Below, piece after piece: positions 15,532 to 24,007 of a stretch of 30,623 nt of DNA. A program made the translations under genes and the position numbers. The notes below the pieces were generated by a model. It was not told the DNA's origin and made no database searches. It worked only from the letters and a program-made list of their open reading frames with translations. The stretch's first letter is position 1, and each line of letters begins with the position of its first letter. The stretch is from a virus. The DNA is taken from positions 1 to 30,623 of the IMG/VR virus record IMGVR_UViG_3300028025_006240; one strand, given 5' to 3'.

Positions 15532-17126
15532 TGGCAGGATTTGTAGACCAAAACACAGGAAGAGGTGGCGTATTCAATAGAATATACCAAACATTGACAC
15601 GAGTTGGAAAACTCGGTATGCAATATGATGACATGGTCATTAACAACTCCCAAGCTATCGGAAGGGTAGAATCCCAATTCTATAATCAGGAGGATACAGG
15701 ATTTACCGACAATGAGGCATTCAGATGGACGGTTGGATACCAGGACATCAAAACAAGAAAGTATATTGCTTATTTCGATAAGGATTATGGAAGTAAGGTA
15801 AATTTTCTTAGAAAGTTTTCTCTTAATGGTGAGATAGAATTTATCCTTGATACTATATGCGACGAAGCTATAGTTTCTGATGATAGAAATTTCATCGCAT
15901 ATCCCACTTTAGAGGGTGTAGCAATGAAGGAAAAGGTCCTTAATTCTATTAGCGATAATTTCAAAAAACTATACATGCTTCTGGGATTTCAGAACGGAAT
16001 CACGGCATGGCAATATTTTAGACAATTCCTGGTTGAAGGATTCCTTGCTTTTGAGATTGTCTATGATGATAAAGCTAAAAATATAGTTGGATTTAAAGAA
16101 CTTGATCCTACATCTCTAGAACCACAAACGCAAAAGAATGCCGATGGGTCCTTCCAGCAACATTGGGTACAATACCCTAATGATAACAATATGAGAAGGG
16201 TACTTACCAACGAGCAGGTTATCTACATATCCTATGCTAAAGGTAATACGATCTCTAGGGTTTCTTACGTTGAAAAATTAATACGCTCGTATAATATTTT
16301 GCGTATAATGGAGAATACCAGAATTATCTGGAACGTAATGAATGCATCATACCGTTTGAAGTTCATTATACCGGTTGGTAACCAATCCCCGCAAAAGGCT
16401 TTAAATACGCTTGGCCAATTAATGTCCAATTATAAAGAGGAAATCGAGATAGATGACAACTCAGGAGAAATGACTATCAACGGAAGACCTAAGATCCAGT
16501 TCTATAAGAATTATCTTTTCCCAGACAAGAATGGCCAGACACCTCAGATCGATTCTTTAAATCCTAGTGGTCCTGATTTTAACGTAATGGAGAGCGTTAC
16601 TTACTTCTATAATAGACTTAAGATGGATTCCAAAATACCTTATGCAAGATTTGCATTTAGAGGCGCACCAGCATCTAATTATAGTGTAGGTATAGACCAG
16701 TTAGAAAGAGACGAAATCAGATACGAGAAATTCCTTTCCAGACACAGAGCTACGTTCCAAGAGATAATGATGAAGCCTTTGTATATCCAGATGATATTGG
16801 ATTATCCTGAATTGGCAAAGGATAGACAGTTTAAATCTAATCTGGGCATAACTTACAATAAGGAAAATCAATTTCAGGATTTTGTTAAGCTAGCTAACCT
16901 CACTAAAAGGATCACCTTTATTAATGGTATGGCTGAATTGAAACAAAAGGTTGGAGAGGAAGAGCAATCATACTTTAGTAAGGATTTCTTGGTTAGAAGA
17001 TATCTTGGTTTGTCTCCTGATGAGTATAAGCAGAATAATGATTATCTCAAGGCAGAAAAGATAGTAGCAGAGGAAGAAGCTAAGAAGAAAGCAAAAGCTG
17101 AAAAAGCTGAAGGATCTCCTGAATAG
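15531..17126 (+). CDS. portal vertex protein, gp20-like, copy 2
   Basis: This 531-residue protein aligns with copy 1 along its whole length. Shared blocks include the MAGFVD start, IAYFDKDYGSKVNFLRKFSL, FRQFLVEGFLAFEIVYDD, KELDPTSLEP, IYISYAKGN, RIMENTRIIWNVMNASYRLK, GRPKIQFYKNY and DEIRYEKFLSRHR. Both copies keep the core motifs, so neither looks decayed. Its C-terminal tail is Lys/Glu/Ala-rich, unlike the Ala/Pro tail of copy 1. It could form a mixed ring with copy 1, a separate ring, or an alternative portal; sequence alone does not say. Confidence 0.85.
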   Translation: MAGFVDQNTGRGGVFNRIYQTLTRVGKLGMQYDDMVINNSQAIGRVESQFYNQEDTGFTDNEAFRWTVGYQDIKTRKYIAYFDKDYGSKVNFLRKFSLNGEIEFILDTICDEAIVSDDRNFIAYPTLEGVAMKEKVLNSISDNFKKLYMLLGFQNGITAWQYFRQFLVEGFLAFEIVYDDKAKNIVGFKELDPTSLEPQTQKNADGSFQQHWVQYPNDNNMRRVLTNEQVIYISYAKGNTISRVSYVEKLIRSYNILRIMENTRIIWNVMNASYRLKFIIPVGNQSPQKALNTLGQLMSNYKEEIEIDDNSGEMTINGRPKIQFYKNYLFPDKNGQTPQIDSLNPSGPDFNVMESVTYFYNRLKMDSKIPYARFAFRGAPASNYSVGIDQLERDEIRYEKFLSRHRATFQEIMMKPLYIQMILDYPELAKDRQFKSNLGITYNKENQFQDFVKLANLTKRITFINGMAELKQKVGEEEQSYFSKDFLVRRYLGLSPDEYKQNNDYLKAEKIVAEEEAKKKAKAEKAEGSPE

Positions 17127-17186
17127 ATTTAGTATTCTATCCTTTTTTCAAAACGCGTTAATTCATTATTTTTACATGATAAAAAT

Positions 17187-18524
17187 ATGAAACGCGAATT
17201 ACAATTATTTCTCGACCTAGAATCTTTAACGGGTGAAGGATCAGTTAAAGGTAAACAGATTCTTATTTCTGCTAATTGCAGTGAAAAGCTGGAGTACTTT
17301 CTGGATGTTTGCTACAATCCATTTGTTACAACTAAATTGAACAAGTTGGAATTTTCTGAAACCTCAGAAGAAAAAAATCTAGATTGGTCTGATCTTGTAG
17401 AACTTGTTGAAACATTAAAATCAGCACCTGCAGCTAACGACTCTTTAAGAGAAAGAGCGGAGTCTTTCATTAACATGAAAATGGATGAGGATCCGGATAC
17501 TGATAGACAGATCAGACAAATGCTTATGAAAGTTCTGACCAAAAGAATGAATATTGGTATAGGAGCTAAAACAATTAATAAAGCAATGGGTAAGGAGTTA
17601 ATCCCTGACCCTTCCCTCATGTTGGCAACCGACAATGAGTCGGAAATCAGTGACTGGTCTGACATATACTGTGAAGAGAAGTATGACGGAGTTAGAGTTA
17701 TTGCTCTAGTTAAAAATAGCGGTAACGACGTTACCTTTTTCACAAGAGCATTCAACGAGCTTGATTCAAAATGCCTTTCCAAAATATCTTCTGAAATTAA
17801 AAAGGTTTTTGCTAATTCTGGTTTACTTGGCGAATGGTTTTTTGATGGAGAGCTCACCGACTTGGATAGAAAATCGGTTTCAGGTAAAGTTAATCAAATA
17901 TTGAAGGGTACTGCAAAGTCAGACATAGACAGTAGCTTTCTTTTTAATATCTTCGATTTGGAGGAAGCAGATACATTGGTGAAGGGAAAGGGAAGTATAC
18001 CATACTCAATTAGGAGAGATACACTAGAAGGTGTTCTATCTGAATGCACCGAAAATTCATCTCTCAGACTTGGGACCATGTACAAGGTTAAAACCAAAGA
18101 GGAAATACTCGAAATGTACAAAAGGATAGTATCCCAGGGAGGTGAGGGTGTAATTGTTAAAAATGATCACCTTTACGAGTGTAAAAGAAGTAAGAACTGG
18201 GTAAAGATAAAGGAGGTTAATGAATGCGACCTTAAAATAACCGGTTGGTACCCAGGTGAAGGTAAAAGAGAAGGATTTATAGGTGGATTTATCTGCACTG
18301 ATTCTTCCGAAACATTACATGTTAAAATAGGATCAGGATTTACCGATCATGATCTTGCAGAGCTTAGTGCTGATCCCGATTCGTTAAAAGGAAGAATAAT
18401 AGCTGTAAACTATAATGTTACCATCACGGATAAATTTGGTAATAGAAGTTTATTCCTTCCTAGATTTATTGAATTAAGACACGATAAATCAGAAGCAGAT
18501 GATATGAGTATTCTTTTTAAATGA
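17187..18524 (+). CDS. ATP-dependent DNA ligase, gp30-like
   Basis: This 445-residue enzyme seals DNA nicks in replication and recombination; T4 gp30 is 487 residues. Motif I is EEKYDGVR with the nucleotide-accepting Lys165. Motif III-like DGELTD, motif IV EGVIVKN and motif V NWVKIKE follow in order, then an OB-fold C-terminal region (ITGWYPGEG, HVKIGSG). The N-terminal 150 residues correspond to the DNA-binding domain of phage ligases. It starts at the first ATG after an AT-rich palindrome (ATTTTTA, TAAAAAT near 17168-17186). It begins a replication block with the clamp loader and RNase H. Confidence 0.92.
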   Translation: MKRELQLFLDLESLTGEGSVKGKQILISANCSEKLEYFLDVCYNPFVTTKLNKLEFSETSEEKNLDWSDLVELVETLKSAPAANDSLRERAESFINMKMDEDPDTDRQIRQMLMKVLTKRMNIGIGAKTINKAMGKELIPDPSLMLATDNESEISDWSDIYCEEKYDGVRVIALVKNSGNDVTFFTRAFNELDSKCLSKISSEIKKVFANSGLLGEWFFDGELTDLDRKSVSGKVNQILKGTAKSDIDSSFLFNIFDLEEADTLVKGKGSIPYSIRRDTLEGVLSECTENSSLRLGTMYKVKTKEEILEMYKRIVSQGGEGVIVKNDHLYECKRSKNWVKIKEVNECDLKITGWYPGEGKREGFIGGFICTDSSETLHVKIGSGFTDHDLAELSADPDSLKGRIIAVNYNVTITDKFGNRSLFLPRFIELRHDKSEADDMSILFK

Positions 18525-18558
18525 AATTAAACAGCTTTTTTATCCTATAATATAAGAT

Positions 18559-19503
18559 ATGGTTCAAGAATTATTAACAGAAAAATTAAGACCTAAAGAG
18601 TTAAGACACATGATCCTTCCTGAAAGGATTAGAAACCAATTTTCTTCAGGAGTGCAGCAGAATGTTTTGTTGACAGGATCACCAGGATGTGGCAAAACTT
18701 CTACCGCAAAAATCCTTTCTAAGGATCACCCTACAATGTTCATAAACGTATCTGATGAATCATCTGTTGATACGGTTAGAGATAAGATCAATGATTTCTG
18801 CATGATGGCTTCTATCATCGGAGGGAAAAATGCTATTAAGATAGTTGTTCTGGATGAGTTTGATGGTGCATCCGACCAATTCTATAAAGCACTTAGAGGT
18901 ACCATAGAAAAATTTGCACACACAACAAGATTCATTGCAACCTGCAATTGGATAAATAAAGTTCCTGAAGCAATCCAATCCAGATTTGAAGTGATCAATT
19001 TTGATCCGATCAATACACCTGAGGAGGAATACATGAAGGACGAATGGAAGAAAAGAATCAATCTCATTCTTAATAAACTTGGAATTTCTATTGACGAGCC
19101 AAGTTTGGAAGAATTTGCAAGGTTATACTTCCCAGATTTAAGATCGGCACTTAATAAAATACAGAGTTTACAGATATCTGGAATAACCGTTCTAGATCTT
19201 GAAAAAATTAAAGATTCCGGTTGGTCGTACATAGATCTTTACGAAATGCTAGCAACCTCTCATGACCCTGTTAAAAATTATCAATATGTTGTTGGTAACT
19301 TTTCAACCAAGGTTGATGATGTTATGAGCGCTATCGGAAGTGAATTTATAGATTGGCTAATTAAGAAACACCCAGATAAAGCTAAATTCGTACCTGCAAT
19401 TATAGTTGAAACAGCAAACCACCAGGCGCAAAGGAGTCAGGTAATCGATCCTGTTGTAAGTCTTCTTTCACTTATTTTTAGCATCCAAAAATTATTCGTA
19501 TAA
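18559..19503 (+). CDS. sliding-clamp loader ATPase, gp44-like
   Basis: This 314-residue AAA+ ATPase matches T4 gp44 (319 residues), the motor that loads the gp45 clamp. Walker A is GSPGCGKT at residues 40-47, Walker B is VVLDE at 96-100, and the arginine-finger motif SRF is at 141-143. In T4 the clamp is also needed for gp55-dependent late transcription, so this gene connects replication with the late promoters proposed here. The clamp itself is not in the window. A TATAAT box at 18546-18551 lies only 7 nt before the ATG, too close for a normal leader. Confidence 0.9.
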   Translation: MVQELLTEKLRPKELRHMILPERIRNQFSSGVQQNVLLTGSPGCGKTSTAKILSKDHPTMFINVSDESSVDTVRDKINDFCMMASIIGGKNAIKIVVLDEFDGASDQFYKALRGTIEKFAHTTRFIATCNWINKVPEAIQSRFEVINFDPINTPEEEYMKDEWKKRINLILNKLGISIDEPSLEEFARLYFPDLRSALNKIQSLQISGITVLDLEKIKDSGWSYIDLYEMLATSHDPVKNYQYVVGNFSTKVDDVMSAIGSEFIDWLIKKHPDKAKFVPAIIVETANHQAQRSQVIDPVVSLLSLIFSIQKLFV

Positions 19504-19505
19504 AA

Positions 19506-19859
19506 ATGCAATTACTACCAGTTACATTAACCAAAAACGGCTATTACTACAAGCAGATAAAAAAAGGAAACAAATCCGCTATCTATGAACAAACCTGCGA
19601 TGAATCACCAAACCCCATTGCTTATGAGGTTTTTAGGATTAAGATCGATAAGGAGAAAGTAGTATTTGGCCAGCTTTTACCTGAGAAAGAGATATTCCCT
19701 GGTAATGAGGATTTTGGTAAATGGGCTTGGACTTTTCGTAATCTCGATAAAGCATTGCTGAGATTTGAAGTACTAGAGAATGAAGATATGCCGGACACTG
19801 CGGATGATGAGATATCTATGGAGCCTGACGAAGAGGAGGATGTAGAGGATAATGATTGA
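19506..19859 (+). CDS. conserved-type hypothetical protein with acidic tail
   Basis: I do not know the role of this 117-residue protein. It has a compact N-terminal part (LLPVTLTKNGYYYKQIKKG, then YEVFRIKI, EIFPGNEDFGKWAW) and an acidic last 25 residues. I recall similar phage proteins without assigned function. It begins 2 nt after the clamp-loader stop and overlaps the kinase gene by 8 nt, so it belongs to the replication operon. Confidence 0.65.
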   Translation: MQLLPVTLTKNGYYYKQIKKGNKSAIYEQTCDESPNPIAYEVFRIKIDKEKVVFGQLLPEKEIFPGNEDFGKWAWTFRNLDKALLRFEVLENEDMPDTADDEISMEPDEEEDVEDND

Positions 19860-20397
19860 TTACGTAGTACTAGGGGTTGAAGCTAGTATCAAAAGAATAA
19901 TACTGGTAGGAAAGGGCGGATCTGGAAAGGATCATCTCAGGAAAATTTTAGAGGATGAAGGGCTAAATTATTGTGTCAGCCATACCACAAGACCAATTAG
20001 GGAGGGTGAACAGGAAGGAAAGGATTATTTCTTCGTTTCAGAAACCACCTTTCTGGAAATGATAGAAAAAGGTTACCTATACGAAAATGTTATATTCAAC
20101 ACCTGGTATTATGGAATATCCAGGGAGCAATTTAAAAAAGGGGATCTTTTAATTATGACACCAAAGGGTGTTTCAGCATTAACCAACGAAGACAGAAAAA
20201 GCTCGGCTGTTATTTATATAGACATAGACGAGGAGACCAGAAGACAAAGAATGTCTACCAGGAGAGATTCTGATCAGACCGAAAGAAGGTTAAAGGCGGA
20301 TTTTTTAGATTTCGAAAACTTCACGGACTTTGATCTAAAGATTACAGACCCATCATTTACAATAGAGACTTTTTACTCTCTTTTAAAATCCAAATAA
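19852..20397 (+). CDS. guanylate kinase-like nucleotide kinase
   Basis: This 181-residue kinase probably phosphorylates GMP/dGMP, supplying DNA precursors. The diagnostic substrate segment is SHTTRPIREGEQEGKDYFF, followed by a lid-type basic stretch (RRQRMSTRRDSD). Its P-loop is GKGGSGKD, with Asp where guanylate kinases normally have Ser or Thr after the Lys. T4 gp1, the phage dNMP kinase, also has a GKD P-loop, so substrate range may differ from the bacterial enzyme. The ATG lies in the last codons of the upstream gene. Confidence 0.82.
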   Translation: MIDYVVLGVEASIKRIILVGKGGSGKDHLRKILEDEGLNYCVSHTTRPIREGEQEGKDYFFVSETTFLEMIEKGYLYENVIFNTWYYGISREQFKKGDLLIMTPKGVSALTNEDRKSSAVIYIDIDEETRRQRMSTRRDSDQTERRLKADFLDFENFTDFDLKITDPSFTIETFYSLLKSK

Positions 20398-20400
20398 GAT

Positions 20401-21531
20401 ATGGTAAATTTATTATTTGATTCGAATTATTTATTTCATAAAACGCTAGGCGTTTTCGCAGGATACGGTAGTGTAGATCCTTCTGAGGTATTTTCAACAC
20501 TAGACGAAAGAGCCGCTTTTATTAGAAAAGTTAGCACAGACCTATGTGCATCACTAAAATCTTTGCCATCAGGTGGGAAGGTAGTTATGTGTGTTGATAG
20601 CAGATCGTGGAGGAAGGATATTGAAATAGTCGGAGGAGGCTATAAAAGTAACAGGGTTAAGGACGAAACCGTAGATTGGTCAATCTTTTTCCAGATGATG
20701 ACTTCTTTCGCTGAGCATCTTGAGAAAATGGGATTTATATTTTCCAAGGTAAATGGAGCGGAGGGTGACGACCTTCTTTATTTCTGGTCTAGACACTTCA
20801 ATACCAAAGGAGAAAATTGTATAGTTGTTTCTGCAGATAAGGATCTTCATCAGCTAGTTAAGAACACTAAAAATGGATCATGGACTGCAGTGTGGAATAA
20901 CAATTCCAAAAATAGCGTTTTATACGTTCCTCAGCTATGGAAGGAACATTTAGAGACCAAACAGGAGGTTTCTATTTTTGATCTCGGTAGTTCTTTAGAT
21001 CCTTCTAAAGAAAAATTAAAGGAATTTGCATCTAAGGTAAAGGTAGAGGAAATCTATTCTCGAGTAGTTTCAATAGAAAAGATACTGAGCGGGGATAAGG
21101 GTGATGCTGTACCTTCTGTTTGGGTCATAGAGAAGAATGGACGGAATCATGGTATAACACCGAAAAAGGTGGAGGCAGTGCTCGAATACATCAACGAATC
21201 TAAATGGAGAGGGGTAACAACAAGAGAGCTTTTAGAGGATCCCGAATTTACCCATTATCTAGCTGGGTATCTACTTAGGCTAATTGGAGATATAGATAGC
21301 ATGGATAATAGGAATAGGGTATTGGAAAACCTGGAGAGAAATAAAAAATTAGTATGGCTTGATAAAACGGTTTATCCCCAGGATCTTGTATATGATATCC
21401 AAACGGATATTACCAGAGGAGATTCCCTACCAAGAAAATCAATAACAGCGGATAGAATAAAATTGCTGGAGGGAACCGAATGGGTAACCGAAGGATATGT
21501 ACCAAAGAAATTTGACCCTTTTGGATTATAA
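20401..21531 (+). CDS. 5'-3' exonuclease / RNase H of the FEN family (T4 rnh-like)
   Basis: This 376-residue nuclease probably removes RNA primers and flaps from lagging strands; T4 RNase H is 305 residues. The acidic metal-binding set is visible: Asp7 in LLFDSNYLFH, Asp66 in CVDSRSWR, Glu121, Asp123 and Asp124 in GAEGDDLLYFW, Asp146 and Asp148 in VSADKDLHQL, and Asp232 and Asp235 in LSGDKGDAVPS, where the helix-hairpin-helix begins. Arg/Lys residues of the arch (YKSNRVKD) are present. A region near residues 185-215 is longer than in T4. It shares one base with the next ATG. Confidence 0.88.
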   Translation: MVNLLFDSNYLFHKTLGVFAGYGSVDPSEVFSTLDERAAFIRKVSTDLCASLKSLPSGGKVVMCVDSRSWRKDIEIVGGGYKSNRVKDETVDWSIFFQMMTSFAEHLEKMGFIFSKVNGAEGDDLLYFWSRHFNTKGENCIVVSADKDLHQLVKNTKNGSWTAVWNNNSKNSVLYVPQLWKEHLETKQEVSIFDLGSSLDPSKEKLKEFASKVKVEEIYSRVVSIEKILSGDKGDAVPSVWVIEKNGRNHGITPKKVEAVLEYINESKWRGVTTRELLEDPEFTHYLAGYLLRLIGDIDSMDNRNRVLENLERNKKLVWLDKTVYPQDLVYDIQTDITRGDSLPRKSITADRIKLLEGTEWVTEGYVPKKFDPFGL

Positions 21532-21941
21532 TGGAATTATTTGATATAGTAAAATTAATTACGGCTAAGAATAACAATTGGTCTAAGGTTACAAACAATG
21601 AAAAATCCAGGAATTTTTTCATGATTAATCGAATCATGAGCATAAAATTTCCGGTGTGGGCGAATCAGTTTAATAAAACAAAAATAAATCCTATACCAGT
21701 TGTTAATTGGTGGTACAATACGCTTAGCCACAATTACACAAGAAATCCTGATTGGATTTTCACAAAAACCCTAAAGAAAGAAAAAGCCTTAAAAGAAGCA
21801 GTTTATGAGGATGCCGAAAAATTTGTCAGAGAAAAGATGGCTATTTCCAAAAGAGAACTTAGTGAATTGAAACAATTTTACCCTGAGAAGTACAACAAAT
21901 GGATCAAAAGTATTGATCAGCAAATTAAGGTTAGAACGTAG
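21531..21941 (+). CDS. small replication-operon protein, possible gp62-type partner
   Basis: This 136-residue protein is not clearly recognised. It has NFFMINRIMSIKFPVWANQF and VVNWWYNTLSHNY, then a long charged C-terminal helix. It is coupled by a 1-nt overlap (TAATG) to RNase H and lies in the operon with the gp44-like loader. In T4 the loader needs a small second subunit (gp62, 187 residues). Nothing else in the window could fill that role, so I list it as a candidate, but I see no residue match to gp62. Confidence 0.5.
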   Translation: MELFDIVKLITAKNNNWSKVTNNEKSRNFFMINRIMSIKFPVWANQFNKTKINPIPVVNWWYNTLSHNYTRNPDWIFTKTLKKEKALKEAVYEDAEKFVREKMAISKRELSELKQFYPEKYNKWIKSIDQQIKVRT

Positions 21942-21945
21942 AAGG

Positions 21946-21953
21946 GATAAATA
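21946..21953 (+). promoter_or_regulatory. possible late promoter variant (GATAAATA)
   Basis: GATAAATA lies 7 nt before the ATG at 21961. It differs by one base from both the T4 late consensus TATAAATA and the GATATATA box here. The short distance weakens the case. Confidence 0.25.
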
Positions 21954-21960
21954 TTAAGCT

Positions 21961-22539
21961 ATGGCTCATAAGTACACGCATCTGGTAAACGGGGTTATTA
22001 AGAATCTGGATTGGGATTCTATATTGCTCGTGCATAAATCATTTAATAAAGGGGTTGGCTGCGAAGCAACTATAATACCTGGGGTTAAGCGTAAGCCATA
22101 CTCAGAAGACTTAACTGTCAAAGATATAAAGCAGGAACTGAAAGCAGTTCTTAATTTTGTTATTGAGAGAGGAAGCGGTGAACTAAACTATGGGCTTTGG
22201 CTTATCAATTGGTATAATGCAGACGAGGAGGAATTTATGGACATGGGCGATGATGAATTTGAAGATGATGAGAATGATCAGGAAGATCATGATGAATTCA
22301 ACGATGTCGAAACATGGTTTCCAACAAAGCTACAAGTTATACTAAGCCCTCAGAGAATCTCTATCCTGGATTATTCTAGCGAAAGATTCGAGGTTGATAT
22401 GAATCCGAACTTTAAAAGTTTAGATATCATGCTGGAAGAAGCAATAGGTAATGAAGACTATGAATTAGCCAATAAATTGAAGGCTGTTATCTCACATAAA
22501 TCTAAGGACAAAAATCACGACGCACATAAAGATAAATAG
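21961..22539 (+). CDS. hypothetical protein with UVR-like C-terminal motif
   Basis: I do not know the role of this 192-residue protein. An N-terminal domain of about 80 residues is followed by a very acidic stretch (residues 84-118). Near the C-terminus LDIMLEEAIGNEDYELANKL resembles the UVR motif (PF02151) that mediates UvrB-UvrC contact and also occurs in unrelated adaptors such as McsA and ClpC. That suggests a protein-binding role, possibly in repair since a glycosylase and a UvdE-like gene lie downstream, but the link is weak. Confidence 0.6.
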   Translation: MAHKYTHLVNGVIKNLDWDSILLVHKSFNKGVGCEATIIPGVKRKPYSEDLTVKDIKQELKAVLNFVIERGSGELNYGLWLINWYNADEEEFMDMGDDEFEDDENDQEDHDEFNDVETWFPTKLQVILSPQRISILDYSSERFEVDMNPNFKSLDIMLEEAIGNEDYELANKLKAVISHKSKDKNHDAHKDK

Positions 22540-22545
22540 TATGTC

Positions 22546-23034
22546 GTGAAACTTAGATACATTAAAACAATTAACGAATTTTTTGACCCTGGAGTTTTCG
22601 GGGATTCCCCTGGATACGGTGGGGCAAATGGTGTTTTTAGGGTTAGCTATAAACCCTTTAAGGATCTATCCGTTTCGGTTGGACCTGACCCTAATGTTCC
22701 TAGAACTATACCAGGATGCGAATATCAAGTTGGAGACATAGTAATTGGCCAGCCGATAGATAGCAAGAAAAAGGTAGGCGGAATGGTCGTAAAGGTGGAC
22801 AAAGCTGCTGATGGCAAATCATATAGATATTTTGTCATGGTTCAGTCTATAGGATCTGATGAAAAGAAAGTAATGGAGCTTAATCCAGTAACAGTTGTTT
22901 TTGCAGATATGGGCGATCATGGACATAAAGAGATATTGAATAAGTATAGTGTAGCTAAATTACCAGGTGGCACATATAATTCTAATACTGTTTACAATGA
23001 CGTTGAGCTAGGCATTGAAAGAATTGCTCCTTAA
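22546..23034 (+). CDS. hypothetical protein, GTG start
   Basis: This 162-residue protein begins at GTG; an ATG 5 nt upstream at 22541 runs to a stop after two codons. The N-terminus (MKLRYIKTINEFFD) resembles the short Asn/Gln-Glu-Phe leader of T4 head-internal proteins but lacks the protease site that should follow. The middle has a beta-barrel-like stretch (YQVGDIVIGQPIDSKKKVGG), perhaps KOW- or SH3-like. I assign no function. Confidence 0.55.
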   Translation: MKLRYIKTINEFFDPGVFGDSPGYGGANGVFRVSYKPFKDLSVSVGPDPNVPRTIPGCEYQVGDIVIGQPIDSKKKVGGMVVKVDKAADGKSYRYFVMVQSIGSDEKKVMELNPVTVVFADMGDHGHKEILNKYSVAKLPGGTYNSNTVYNDVELGIERIAP

Positions 23035-23066
23035 GAAACTTTATAAACTATCGTATCTTAAATGAT

Positions 23067-23966
23067 ATGATGAAACCTATTGTGACCCAAATACAACCTA
23101 GAATTGGTTGGCTAAACACAGATACAGATTCTTCTGGGTGGAATATAGAGAATCCTTCCGATTTTTTGGAAAGACTTGAATACCAAATCCATAATTCAGT
23201 TTCTAATAACATTAAGATTGTTTCACTAAATCTTAACATCCCTGATTTAGATTCATTACTCGAGGATCTTTTGGATTCCAGAGATGCTCTAGTTAAGCAC
23301 AGAATACAAACTATTACGAATCTTGTAAGCTACCACCAGATTAGATTGGTCTTTTGCTTGCTAAGAGGATATATGCTTGTTCATAGCATAGAAGCAAAGA
23401 GAGAATCCTGCGTAGATATCCTGAATTCACTCGGTATATTGATGGACATATTTTCTCCACAGCAAGGGGATATCCTGATAAGAGTTGGGAGTGCTTATGG
23501 AAATAGAAAAAATTCAATAGCTCTATTTAACTCTGAAATAAGCAAAGTGAATAAATCTGCACTAGATAGACTAGCTATTGTTAACGACGAGGAACCAAGT
23601 CTTTTCTCAGTCACTGATATTCTTGCTGGTATATTTTTCCAGAACAAAATACCGGTTAGTTTCAGAACCCTCTCTCAGCTAGCACACAATGGTGGACTTT
23701 CTATGAGGGAAGCTTTTATGCTTTGCTACTCTACCTGGGGCGAGGGAAGAAAGCCGATATTTATACATGCAGAACCAACTGAATTTTTACACAGCAAATA
23801 CAAATCGCCAATAGCAACGGTAGATGTATTAAAGCATAGAATACCAAGCTATGGAGTTGAGTTTGATGCATTGATTCAAACTTCATCTGGAGTAGAAGCA
23901 TGCATCGATTATTACAACAACTGGAGATCTCTCCCTCCTATAGTTATACCTAAGGAAGAAAAGTAG
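23067..23966 (+). CDS. UvdE-like TIM-barrel protein, apparently degenerate
   Basis: This 299-residue protein looks like the UV-damage endonuclease (UvdE) branch of xylose-isomerase-like TIM barrels. It starts with PRIGWLN, has repeated strand-helix pairs, LDRLAIVNDEEP where UvdE has a metal-binding END motif, IPVSF before a His-containing segment, and EAFMLCYSTWGEGRKPIFIHAE, close to the family's terminal TW...RKP-x-x-H pattern. Several positions that usually bind metal (the His of a strand-end HPG, one of a His-His pair) look replaced. It may be a binding protein or an enzyme with changed chemistry. An ATG at 23070 is equally possible as the start. Confidence 0.5.
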   Translation: MMKPIVTQIQPRIGWLNTDTDSSGWNIENPSDFLERLEYQIHNSVSNNIKIVSLNLNIPDLDSLLEDLLDSRDALVKHRIQTITNLVSYHQIRLVFCLLRGYMLVHSIEAKRESCVDILNSLGILMDIFSPQQGDILIRVGSAYGNRKNSIALFNSEISKVNKSALDRLAIVNDEEPSLFSVTDILAGIFFQNKIPVSFRTLSQLAHNGGLSMREAFMLCYSTWGEGRKPIFIHAEPTEFLHSKYKSPIATVDVLKHRIPSYGVEFDALIQTSSGVEACIDYYNNWRSLPPIVIPKEEK

Positions 23967-23976
23967 ACAATTTTTT

Positions 23977-24007
23977 ATCCCGCTTTGTTTCTTTAATCTA
24001 GCGGGAT
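23977..24007 (+). promoter_or_regulatory. start-adjacent hairpin of the glycosylase gene
   Basis: ATCCCGC (23977-23983) pairs exactly with GCGGGAT (24001-24007), leaving a 17-nt loop. The 3' arm ends directly against the ATG at 24008. No T-run follows, so it does not look like a terminator. It could hinder ribosome access to the start. Confidence 0.5.

Noticed and set aside
17168-17186. AT-rich palindrome (ATTTTTA and TAAAAAT) before the ligase as an operator
   Set aside because: In AT-rich DNA such short A/T arms arise easily; there is no second copy to support a binding site.
17312-17857. 181-codon open frame on the - strand
   Set aside because: It is antisense to the DNA ligase, whose motifs I-V are clear on the + strand.
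18546-18551. TATAAT box as a promoter for the clamp loader
   Set aside because: It lies 7 nt before the ATG, leaving almost no leader, and no -35-type box is visible.
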